NCBI GenBank assembly: GCA_910584435.1
Contig: CAJUAP010000022.1
Span: forward strand, 8,390-65,825
From: an uncultured Acetatifactor sp.
GTDB taxonomy: Bacteria > Bacillota > Clostridia > Lachnospirales > Lachnospiraceae
Reading direction: 5' to 3'
Length of the DNA stretch: 57,436 nt
The translations under genes were made by a program, and so were the position numbers. The notes below the pieces were generated by a model that searched no databases, had not been told where the DNA came from, and saw only the letters and a program-made list of their open reading frames with translations. Shown piece after piece: positions 16,778 to 24,654 of this stretch; the first letter of the stretch is position 1, and every line of letters starts with the position of its first letter.

Positions 16778-19081
16778 TTAGTTATTTTCACCCACATAAA
16801 TCTTAATACGGCTCTGGATAATCCCCGCCACCTCATCTACGGATTTCTGCCCTTTGTAGAAGGGTTCGGCTTCCTCGCTGATAATATTCAGGATCTCACT
16901 GCCATAGTCAAGAGAGACCGGACGGGCCGCTTCAATCAATCCCATCACAAGGTCAACCTCTTCCTGGGTGGTAGTGTGATACGTATAGGACCAGCCATCC
17001 TGATAGCCCACACTGCCGCCGCCCTCCCAGGCAACCATTTCTCCGTTCTCATTTTCATAATACTCCACTTTCATGGCTTCCTCTATCATAGCGTCCAGCT
17101 TGGATCTCACCACCGGGAACCCATTCCAGTAACGCCCGTTATCCTCCTGGGTCAATATGGACTCGATAAACGCCCATGCACCATCCTTATTCTTTGATTT
17201 AGCGGTAACGGCATATGCCTGACTGGCCATAATCGCATGCCCGCTTTGTCCGTCCACCGTAGGGAAACCGATAAAACATGCCTCCCCCTTGAACTCTTCT
17301 ATGGGTACTTGAATAGAATCAAAATCATAAATCCCCACCGTGTCCAGAAGCACTTCTCCGTTCTGTATCCTGGTAGGCGTGGACGGACGATCCTCTCTCC
17401 AATCATATTCGTCCGGGAAACGATTTACAAAGTTAAGCAGATTCTTAAACTCGTCCGTGTCAAACTTACATTCCCCCGTTGTCCAGTCAATAAAGGAACT
17501 CTCATTATAGATCATCAGATACTGCATCATTGCAGCTTTGGTCTCTGTGTCAAACAGCTCCGCATCCGGATGGGCATCCGCATAAGCAATCATTTCCTCC
17601 ACAGTCCATCCCTGCTTTCCTTCCAGATCTTTGCCGCTGCCCACAAGTGTGGAAATATTCATGTTATTCGGAATACTCACCAGCACATCCTGATAAGTGT
17701 AAGCTTTTAAAGCACTCTCCACCAAATCCGAACGATTAAGCACAGTACTCTTATCCAGATATGGTGCCAAATCTTCGAACACACCCTTTGCCGCCATCTG
17801 CGCGATATTTACTCCGACCAAATCTATGATATCAGGACAATTCCTGGAGGTAAGGTCATTATTCATGTTCGTAAAGGCATCGCTCATGGCATTGGCGTAA
17901 TCGTCATATTCATCGGACATATATCTCTTGATACTGATATGATATTTGTCACTGCCCTTATTGAATTTCACCGCTGCGGACTGCAGATCCGATCCTCCGT
18001 AAATAGTGCCGATTAAAATGGTCTCCTTCTGTGCCACCTCGCTGCTCTTCGTTTTAGTCAGCAGGACAACTCCGCTGTCATCATTCTGCCAATCCTGGTA
18101 CGCTGCCACAATCCTGCCGTCATCCAGCGCACTGCAGGCCGATACGGTAGAACCGTCAATATCACTGTCCAGCCATTCAAGTACTTCTTCTTTGGTCTGG
18201 GTTGCCAGATCATATTCGTATAGAGTGCTGCCGTCATACACCAGAAAATCCTTCTCCACGCCCGGAAGCAGCACGTTATTGTTGGTATTGGGGAAATTTT
18301 CGTAAGAATTCCCCAGCTTCTTACCTTCAAAATCAAGTTCGGTCAATTGATAGCCGCTGCCGGTACCGTCGGCGCTGTCATAATTATAAATATTTATGTA
18401 CACCTTGCCGTCTTTGCTGCATCCCATACCGTTGACCCAGCCGCTGGCAGTATCCATAGGAATTTCCCCCTGATACTTTCCCTCCGCGTCATACAGCCAT
18501 ATAACGCTCTCCGAACAGAGATAGAGACGCCCCTGGCTGTCCGCTGCCAAAGACCTGAGATAGGCATTTGACTCATCCGAATCCTCTTCAAACCGTTTGG
18601 ACAGATTCTCCGAGTATACCATATTCCCCTGAGCATCAAATTTATACAGCTGCTGTACGGAATCATATATTCCGTCACTGTCCGGTACCGGAACAGGCTC
18701 ATAGGCAACGATATAGATACTGTCATCGCTTCCTATGACAAACTCATTGATATTCACGGCTGCCCCCCCGTCCGGCCATGCCAGCGAAATGGTCTCCGTC
18801 TGCCTGTCTGTAAGTGAAAATCTGCGGAAATTAGAATATCCCCTCCCCGCTGCTTCATCCCATTCCCATACGGTATAATAGACAGAATCTCCTGCCAGCT
18901 GCATTCCGTAATAGGATGCTTCTTCATCTTCAATCGTAACAAATTCCGGTACATAAATCCACTCTTTCTGCGTCACATTACCGGAGGGCTCTCCATTGCC
19001 GCAGCCAGCCAGGGGCAATGCAGTAAGAACGGCAAGCGAAAGCGCCGCCAGACGCTGTACCAGCTTTTTCTTCATATTCAT
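16778..19081 (-). CDS. Large lipoprotein extracellular solute-binding protein (propeller-like plus SBP family 1)
   Basis: About 767 residues. The lipobox LPLAGCGN follows a short basic and hydrophobic signal. An N-terminal half (about 40-345) has repeated beta units ending in DGKVYINIY, DSIYIVAYE and similar, suggesting a beta-propeller; the C-terminal half starts near KETILIGTIYGGSDLQ and has the family-1 binding-protein pattern (CPDIIDLVGV, KDGAWAFIESIL). ATG 19081 is preferred over 19090 because AAGGA would abut the earlier codon but stands 9 nt from this one. It resembles the 8966-11413 protein in size and layout, probably by old duplication; both end with a similar E-x-FYKGQKSVDEVA-IIQSR-type tail. 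Confidence 0.85.
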   Translation of the reverse strand: MNMKKKLVQRLAALSLAVLTALPLAGCGNGEPSGNVTQKEWIYVPEFVTIEDEEASYYGMQLAGDSVYYTVWEWDEAAGRGYSNFRRFSLTDRQTETISLAWPDGGAAVNINEFVIGSDDSIYIVAYEPVPVPDSDGIYDSVQQLYKFDAQGNMVYSENLSKRFEEDSDESNAYLRSLAADSQGRLYLCSESVIWLYDAEGKYQGEIPMDTASGWVNGMGCSKDGKVYINIYNYDSADGTGSGYQLTELDFEGKKLGNSYENFPNTNNNVLLPGVEKDFLVYDGSTLYEYDLATQTKEEVLEWLDSDIDGSTVSACSALDDGRIVAAYQDWQNDDSGVVLLTKTKSSEVAQKETILIGTIYGGSDLQSAAVKFNKGSDKYHISIKRYMSDEYDDYANAMSDAFTNMNNDLTSRNCPDIIDLVGVNIAQMAAKGVFEDLAPYLDKSTVLNRSDLVESALKAYTYQDVLVSIPNNMNISTLVGSGKDLEGKQGWTVEEMIAYADAHPDAELFDTETKAAMMQYLMIYNESSFIDWTTGECKFDTDEFKNLLNFVNRFPDEYDWREDRPSTPTRIQNGEVLLDTVGIYDFDSIQVPIEEFKGEACFIGFPTVDGQSGHAIMASQAYAVTAKSKNKDGAWAFIESILTQEDNGRYWNGFPVVRSKLDAMIEEAMKVEYYENENGEMVAWEGGGSVGYQDGWSYTYHTTTQEEVDLVMGLIEAARPVSLDYGSEILNIISEEAEPFYKGQKSVDEVAGIIQSRIKIYVGENN

Positions 19082-19228
19082 ACACCTCATTCCTTAAAAT
19101 ATAAAATACCCAATATGCAGTTTGCTCAGACACAGAGTTACCGTTCACAGTAACAGCACAGGCACTCTTATCCCACAGGGCTTCTCCCAGGCTCTGACAT
19201 ATGCCTGCTCTTCCAAAACTACATATTG

Positions 19229-19234
19229 AGTATA
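19229..19234 (-). promoter_or_regulatory. Possible extended -10 promoter for the transport gene set
   Basis: On the minus strand TGTTATACT forms an extended -10 (TGn-TATACT) about 150 bp upstream of the solute-binding protein start, with no good -35 at 17 bp. The surrounding gap 19082-19390 is AT-rich and otherwise holds nothing recognisable. Confidence 0.4.
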
Positions 19235-19390
19235 ACACACTATTTCAAAAATGCACCTTAAGATTTTATGAATTACAGAGAAATAAAACATAAAATTGCA
19301 ATAATATTGTAACTTTTTGTTATAAAAACGACTTTCTCTGCGCAATATATACTGCACGATGGATAGATTGGCAGTATTGTGTTATAACGG

Positions 19391-20185
19391 TTATTTTAAA
19401 CGAATGTAATATTTCCTTAATTCCCTCATCCGGCTTCTATGCCGCCACATACTCCCCAGATGATTGTAAAACCAAAACGACTCCACCAGCAGACGGTTTG
19501 CTTTGCCGATCCTTTCCTTTGTGGTCTTGCCATAGTATTCCCCGCCGCAGACAGCGGCCTCCGTCCCCATTTCCCTGACCATGTTGATGAGATCCGATTC
19601 ACAGGATATGTTCCCGGCAAATTCCGTAAAACCCAGTCCCACACAATCCTCCTTGTGGGCATCGCTTCCCCCAAAGACAGGTTTGCCGAACTGTGCGGCA
19701 ATCTCCATTGCCTTTGCATTGCTCTCAGGACTTTCACAGGCATTAAATCCTTCTATGAAATCGAATTTATCTATCACCGCAAGCTGATTACGGAATTTCC
19801 TGGTATTGATGATACTTAAATATTTCTCCCCGCATGGATGGGCCGGTCCTAAGATGCCGCCGTATTTATGCACGATTTCAATGAGGAAACGCACCGGAAG
19901 ACCCCGCAGCTCCAAAATAGGCAGCTTCACCCCTTCCGGCATAATCACCAGAATATGTCCTGCATCAATGGTATCATATTCCACACCCTTGAGCACAAGG
20001 AAGCTGTCATCATAGCTCTCCCTTATTTTCTTCCATTGACGATACCCCTTATAGGAATCATGGTCACTGACCAGCATACCGTCAAAGCCTTTCTCCTTTA
20101 ATATGGCAATAAATTCTTCCAGGGCCACCTTGCCGTCAAGCGACCCTTCTTTCGTGTGGCAATGCATATCAAACTTCATTTCCAT
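19391..20185 (-). CDS. PHP-domain metal-dependent phosphoesterase
   Basis: A protein of 264 residues with the four PHP metal-binding motifs: MHCHTKEGSLDG (residues 7-18), SDHDSYKGY, GPAHPCG and GSDAHKED. The enzyme is expected to be cytoplasmic and hydrolyse a phosphoester (nucleotide or histidinol-phosphate-like), but the substrate is not evident. ATG 20185 has AAAGGA at a 4-nt spacing. It lies 61 bp downstream of the FtsX-type permease gene and could be the last gene of that transcript. The C-terminal 40 residues are basic and aromatic (FWFYNHLGSMWRHRSRMREL) and are not part of the usual catalytic core. Confidence 0.85.
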   Translation of the reverse strand: MEMKFDMHCHTKEGSLDGKVALEEFIAILKEKGFDGMLVSDHDSYKGYRQWKKIRESYDDSFLVLKGVEYDTIDAGHILVIMPEGVKLPILELRGLPVRFLIEIVHKYGGILGPAHPCGEKYLSIINTRKFRNQLAVIDKFDFIEGFNACESPESNAKAMEIAAQFGKPVFGGSDAHKEDCVGLGFTEFAGNISCESDLINMVREMGTEAAVCGGEYYGKTTKERIGKANRLLVESFWFYNHLGSMWRHRSRMRELRKYYIRLK

Positions 20186-20246
20186 TTAATCCTTTCTAAT
20201 TCCCTCTCATAGTGCCTTTGTATTTTCTCTGTAAAGCATCAGCACT

Positions 20247-23200
20247 TTAGTCAACGCTTTTCAGCGATTCCGTCATGTTAATGCCTTCCAGCTTTCCTTC
20301 CAGAAATTTATCCACAAACCATGTAAATGCTATCGTCAAAACAGCACTGTAACAATAGCTCACAGGCTTTACATAAATATCAAAATTCATCAGATCCACC
20401 TGTATCTCATTCATCACAAATCTGTGCAGGAAATGCCCCAATCCCAGGCCCGCTGCCGTTCCCAGTATGGCCAGCAGAATATTTTCCCGAAATACATAGG
20501 AAACTGTCTCCTTCTTGTAAAAACCAAGTACTTTAATGGTAGCAATCTCCCTGATACGCTCTGTAATATTAATGTTGGTCAGATTATAGAGTACAATAAA
20601 TGCCAGACCTGCTGCACAGAGAATCACCACCAATACAATAATATCCAGGCTTGCCATCATATTACTGATACGCTCCATGGTATCCGCATTCAGCGTCACA
20701 TTCACCACCTGCTCCAGCTGCATCAAAGCAGCCGACAGTTCATGCAGAGCCCCTTCTTCAACGGAAGGCTCAGACTGCTCTGCATCCGCTTTTCCCAAAA
20801 GCTTCAGGTATACCGTTGTTCTCTCCGGTTCTTCCTGCATCCATTGCCGCCAGGTTTCTTCACTGATATGCACATAATCATAAATATAATTCTCATAAAT
20901 TCCCGAAACCGTCACTTCCAGAGAACGCATATTCTCATCTCTCAATGTGATACTGTCCCCGGCCTGTAAATGATACTCCTTTGCCAGTTTATCGGAAATC
21001 ACTGCCTCGCCGGTTCCGGGATATGCAATCTGTTCCCCGTCCTCCGTGTGGAAATCTATGAATTCCGGCAGCTCCTGTGCTGTCCCCGTGATTAAAATCA
21101 CAGACTCCGCACCGCTTTTCCACACAAGGTCCATATTTTTCTCCATGACACAGGTATAGCTGCCATTCCATCCTTCCAGCAGCTCATCCAGCCTCCGCCG
21201 AAATTCCTCATCCACACTGTCCTGAAGCGAAACGCCCAGATCATAAATTTGTATCTCGCCAAACTGCATCCCAGCCACATCCGCAATGGAATCCTTGATG
21301 CCAAACCCTGTCACCAATAATGCAGTGCAGCCGCTGATACCCAGAACCATCATAAACAGCCTCTTCTTGTAGCGGAAGATATTCCGCAGAGATACTTTCT
21401 GCAGAAAACGCAATCGCTTCCACAGAAAAGGAATCCGTTCCAGCAACACCCTCTTGCCCGCCTTCGGCGCCCTTGGACGCATCAATGCCGCTGCTGCCTG
21501 AGACAATTCCACACGGCAGGAAAGCCATGTTGTGCCGATGGAACACAGAAGGGAAACCGTCACGGATATCACCGCAAGCTTCCAATCAAACAAATATTGT
21601 ATCGGTGCGGCCTGGTACATAATCCCATACCCAAACCATACCACTTTGGGAAATCCCCAGGTGCCGGCAAAATATCCCGCAACACAGCCGGCCACGGCAG
21701 CCAGCCCCGAATATGTCATGTATTTTGACATAATTGCAGCTTCTCCGTAGCCAAGCGCTTTCAACACACCAATTTGTGTCCTCTGTTCCTCCACCATTCT
21801 GTTCATAGTGGTAATACACACCAATGCCGCTACCAGGAAAAAGAACAACGGAAAAATATTGGCAATCCCCGCTACAATATCAGAGTCATTCTCAAAACAC
21901 ACATAGCCCACATTGGTGTCCCTGCCCAGCACATAGGTATCCGGCTCTTCCAGTTCCGATAGCTCTTCCCTGGCATCGGCAAGTTCTGCTTCCGCCTCCC
22001 TGATCTTTTCCTCAAATTCCCTCAGGGCATCCGCATATTCCTGCTCTCCGTCCGCATATTCCCTCTTTGCATCCTCAAATTCAGCTTCCTTTTCTATCAG
22101 GGTGTCCCGTCCCTCCGCAAGTTCCTGCTTCGCATCCGCAATGGCCTTCTCCCCGTCTATGATTTCCTGCTTTGCATCGTCCAAAGCCTTCCGGCCGTCA
22201 GCAGCCTCCCGCCTTGCATCCGCAAGCGCTTTCCAGCCTTCCTCAATCTCCCTCTCCGCTCTCAGAATCTCTTCCCAGGCTTCCGACAGCTCCCTGTCTC
22301 CCTCATCCAGCACCTGCCTTGCCTGATCAAGCTGGGTCTGATATACGGCTATGGTCTGTTCCCCCTGGGCAATAGCTCCCATACCTGCAGCCAACTCCTG
22401 TTCGGAAATCAGCCCGGCCGCCGCAGCCGCCTGCAGCCCCGCCTTCTGTGCGGCCAGCTGCTCTGCCTGCGCCGTGAGTGCCGCCTGGCTCTCTGCTAAC
22501 TCCTGCTTTCCGGCCTCCAGTTCTCTGTCCCCCTGCTCACACTGCCGCTTTCCATCGGCCAGCTCTTCCTCTCCCTTCTGCAGCTCGGCTTCTCCTTCGG
22601 CAATGGTCTTCAGGGCATCCTCCAGTTCCTGCTCCTTTTCGGCTATGGTACTCCGGGCATCCTCAAGCTCCTGCTCCTTTTCTGATAAAGTCTGCTCTCC
22701 TTCCCTGATTTCATCATCTGCATCCTTCAGCGCCTGTTCTCCTTCGGCAAGTTTCTCACGGGCATCCCACAGAGTTTCGGCGGCATCTGCCAGCTCCGCT
22801 TCTCCCTCCGCCCTCTTGTCCGCCAGCTCTGCTTCTGCGTCCGCCAGCTCTGTCTCCGCCTCTTCCAGAATGGCCTGATACCTTATCTGCGCCGCTTCCT
22901 TAGTCAATCCCTCCCATACTTCTTCCTTTTCTTCTATGAAATCATCATATTCCTGACTGTACAAATCATATTCCTGATCAAACCACACATAGATTTCCGT
23001 ATCATAATCCACAGAAAAACCATCCCTTGGCAGATAGACAAAACCATCCAGCCGCCCTGTCCCAAGAGAAGTATTGCCCCTTTCATACTGCAGGTACAGC
23101 GGCGACTGCACCACACCTACAATGGTATATGCCGTATGGGCAAAATGCTCCAGATCCTCTTCTTCATTGTCTTCCGACAGATAAAGGCGGCTGCCCACTG

Positions 23201-23633
23201 CTGACTCGCCCAGAAGCTTACTGTCAACCAGGCATTCATCTTGCGTCTGAGGCATTCTGCCGGAGATTAATTTCAGGGTATTGACCTGTTCCGTGATGCT
23301 GTAAGCCTTAACTACGCCCTGTCCGCCGTCTCCCAAATGATACAGAACATCAAAGGAAACTGCACCTTCCACAGCACTGGCACCGTCTGCAAGATATTCC
23401 ACACTCTCTTCATCAAAGCCCAAAGCGGAAATCAGCCGGAAATCATAAAAAGCATGCTGATTCAGATAGTCCTTCACCGTGGCCAGCATCGCCTTCTTTG
23501 CCACCGTCAAACCGGCATAAAAGCCCACCCCAAGAGCAATAATGGCGAAAATGGCCATAAACCGCCCCAGACTCGACCAAATCTCCCTGAATGTCGATTT
23601 TCTCAGAAGCGTTTTTTTACCGACTTCCCTCAT
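20247..23633 (-). CDS. FtsX/MacB-type ABC permease with very long periplasmic coiled coil
   Basis: About 1128 residues. Helix 1 (about 25-45) is followed by a MacB-like extracellular core, then a coiled coil of about 340 residues (roughly 235-575) made of Glu/Leu/Ala heptads such as EKEQELEDA and AEGEAEL repeated many times, then an FtsX domain (VAALVCITTMNRMVEEQRTQIGVLKALG), a second extracellular domain and a second FtsX domain (IREIATIKVLGFYKKE). The ATG at 23633 (MREVGKK) is preferred: the longer frame up to 23741 would translate into repeat element B. The preceding gene encodes its likely ATPase. The family is common in Firmicutes; a cell-envelope function is inferred, the substrate unknown. 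Confidence 0.85.
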   Translation of the reverse strand: MREVGKKTLLRKSTFREIWSSLGRFMAIFAIIALGVGFYAGLTVAKKAMLATVKDYLNQHAFYDFRLISALGFDEESVEYLADGASAVEGAVSFDVLYHLGDGGQGVVKAYSITEQVNTLKLISGRMPQTQDECLVDSKLLGESAVGSRLYLSEDNEEEDLEHFAHTAYTIVGVVQSPLYLQYERGNTSLGTGRLDGFVYLPRDGFSVDYDTEIYVWFDQEYDLYSQEYDDFIEEKEEVWEGLTKEAAQIRYQAILEEAETELADAEAELADKRAEGEAELADAAETLWDAREKLAEGEQALKDADDEIREGEQTLSEKEQELEDARSTIAEKEQELEDALKTIAEGEAELQKGEEELADGKRQCEQGDRELEAGKQELAESQAALTAQAEQLAAQKAGLQAAAAAGLISEQELAAGMGAIAQGEQTIAVYQTQLDQARQVLDEGDRELSEAWEEILRAEREIEEGWKALADARREAADGRKALDDAKQEIIDGEKAIADAKQELAEGRDTLIEKEAEFEDAKREYADGEQEYADALREFEEKIREAEAELADAREELSELEEPDTYVLGRDTNVGYVCFENDSDIVAGIANIFPLFFFLVAALVCITTMNRMVEEQRTQIGVLKALGYGEAAIMSKYMTYSGLAAVAGCVAGYFAGTWGFPKVVWFGYGIMYQAAPIQYLFDWKLAVISVTVSLLCSIGTTWLSCRVELSQAAAALMRPRAPKAGKRVLLERIPFLWKRLRFLQKVSLRNIFRYKKRLFMMVLGISGCTALLVTGFGIKDSIADVAGMQFGEIQIYDLGVSLQDSVDEEFRRRLDELLEGWNGSYTCVMEKNMDLVWKSGAESVILITGTAQELPEFIDFHTEDGEQIAYPGTGEAVISDKLAKEYHLQAGDSITLRDENMRSLEVTVSGIYENYIYDYVHISEETWRQWMQEEPERTTVYLKLLGKADAEQSEPSVEEGALHELSAALMQLEQVVNVTLNADTMERISNMMASLDIIVLVVILCAAGLAFIVLYNLTNINITERIREIATIKVLGFYKKETVSYVFRENILLAILGTAAGLGLGHFLHRFVMNEIQVDLMNFDIYVKPVSYCYSAVLTIAFTWFVDKFLEGKLEGINMTESLKSVD

Positions 23634-23670
23634 TCCTTTCTCTCTCTTATCTCCCTCATCATAATCTCTC

Positions 23671-23793
23671 TTCCGGCGGCACAAACAAAGCGCAAAGGAC
23701 GCGCTTGGAAGAACGCTGCCCTTGCGTTCTTCTTTGTGCAATTTAGATTTTCTTAGTCCGCGTACTTTGCGGGCTTAGAAAATCTTTGCACAA
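23671..23793. repeat. Intergenic palindromic element, copy B
   Basis: It contains CCGGCGGCACAAACA, the hairpin GAAGAACGC...GCGTTCTTC (loop with TGCCCTT), and the nested stem TTGTGCAA / AGATTTTCT / CCGC...GCGG / AGAAAATCT / TTGCACAA. The right arm ends exactly at the TAA stop of the ATPase gene. The architecture equals copies D and F although the outer and inner arm sequences differ, so the pairing rather than the sequence is kept. Confidence 0.85.
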
Positions 23794-24507
23794 TTACCAT
23801 TCTATCTCCGCCACATCCACAATATGCTCATTTTTCACCATGCTTACCACCGTACCGCTCTTCACAGTAATCACTCTGTCAGCCATAGCCGTCAGCGCCT
23901 GGTTATGCGTGATAACAATCACTGTTTTGCCCATATCACGGCATGTACTCTGCAGCAGCTTTAACACAGCCTTGCCAGTATTATAGTCAAGAGCGCCTGT
24001 GGGTTCATCACATAACAGCAGCTTCGGATTCTTCGCCAGTGCTCTGGCAATGGCAACGCGCTGCTGCTCTCCTCCGGACAGCTGCGCCGGGAAATTGCCT
24101 GCCCGTTCCTTCAGCCCCACCTGTTCCAACACCGTTGCAGCATCTAACGGTTCCCTGCAGATCTGCGCAGCCAGCTCCACATTTTCCAGAGCAGTTAAAT
24201 TCTGTACCAGATTATAAAACTGAAACACAAAACCCACATCATAACGCCGGTATGTGGTCAGCTTCTTCTTGTCATATGAAGATACCTCCTGCCCGTCCAA
24301 GAAAACTTTCCCGCCCGACAAAGTATCCATGCCGCCCAAAATATTCAATATTGTAGTCTTACCGGCTCCGGAAGCTCCCACAATCACGCAGAACTCCCCT
24401 TTGTCAATTACAAAATTAACATCATGAAGAGCCTGAATGGCCAACTCCCCTGTCTTGTACACTTTCTGCACATTCTGAAAACTCACAAAAGAACTCATCG
24501 CATCCAT
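23794..24507 (-). CDS. ABC transporter ATPase, MacB/LolD type
   Basis: About 237 residues from the preferred start MDAMSSF (ATG 24507, AGGACAGG upstream); a longer frame to 24675 would run through the promoter. Walker A is VGASGAGKTT, the Q-loop is FQFYNL, the signature LSGGEQQRVAIARAL, Walker B LLLCDEPTGALD, and the switch His is in VIVITHNQ. The order and type match ATPases that energise FtsX-type permeases, and the permease gene follows directly. It is also the only MacB-type ATPase in the window and could in principle energise the MacB-core/HlyD pair at 11476-14484. Confidence 0.93.
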   Translation of the reverse strand: MDAMSSFVSFQNVQKVYKTGELAIQALHDVNFVIDKGEFCVIVGASGAGKTTILNILGGMDTLSGGKVFLDGQEVSSYDKKKLTTYRRYDVGFVFQFYNLVQNLTALENVELAAQICREPLDAATVLEQVGLKERAGNFPAQLSGGEQQRVAIARALAKNPKLLLCDEPTGALDYNTGKAVLKLLQSTCRDMGKTVIVITHNQALTAMADRVITVKSGTVVSMVKNEHIVDVAEIEW

Positions 24508-24560
24508 CCTGTCCTGAGAAAATAGAGTAAAATCCTCTTTAGCGGCGTCTAACTTAAAAA

Positions 24561-24589
24561 AGTATAACACAAAACCTTTCATTCTACAA
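24561..24589 (-). promoter_or_regulatory. Predicted sigma-A promoter for the ATPase/permease pair
   Basis: On the minus strand TTGTAG and TATACT are separated by 17 bp, about 55 bp upstream of the preferred ATPase start. The position supports the shorter ATPase start. Confidence 0.6.
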
Positions 24590-24654
24590 ATTGTTTTGAT
24601 ATAATTAATAAAAAAGTTTGCAAAGATTAATATTATATAGATAAAGGTTAGGTA

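Noticed and set aside
22351..22878. Plus-strand Ser/Ala/Cys-rich open frame of 175 codons
   Set aside because: It is the reverse complement of the Glu/Leu/Ala coiled coil of the FtsX-type permease; the repeat codons keep several frames open.
23634..23741. Upstream extension of the FtsX-type permease gene
   Set aside because: The added residues come from repeat element B and carry a Cys/Arg-rich stretch; the ATG at 23633 directly precedes the conserved part.
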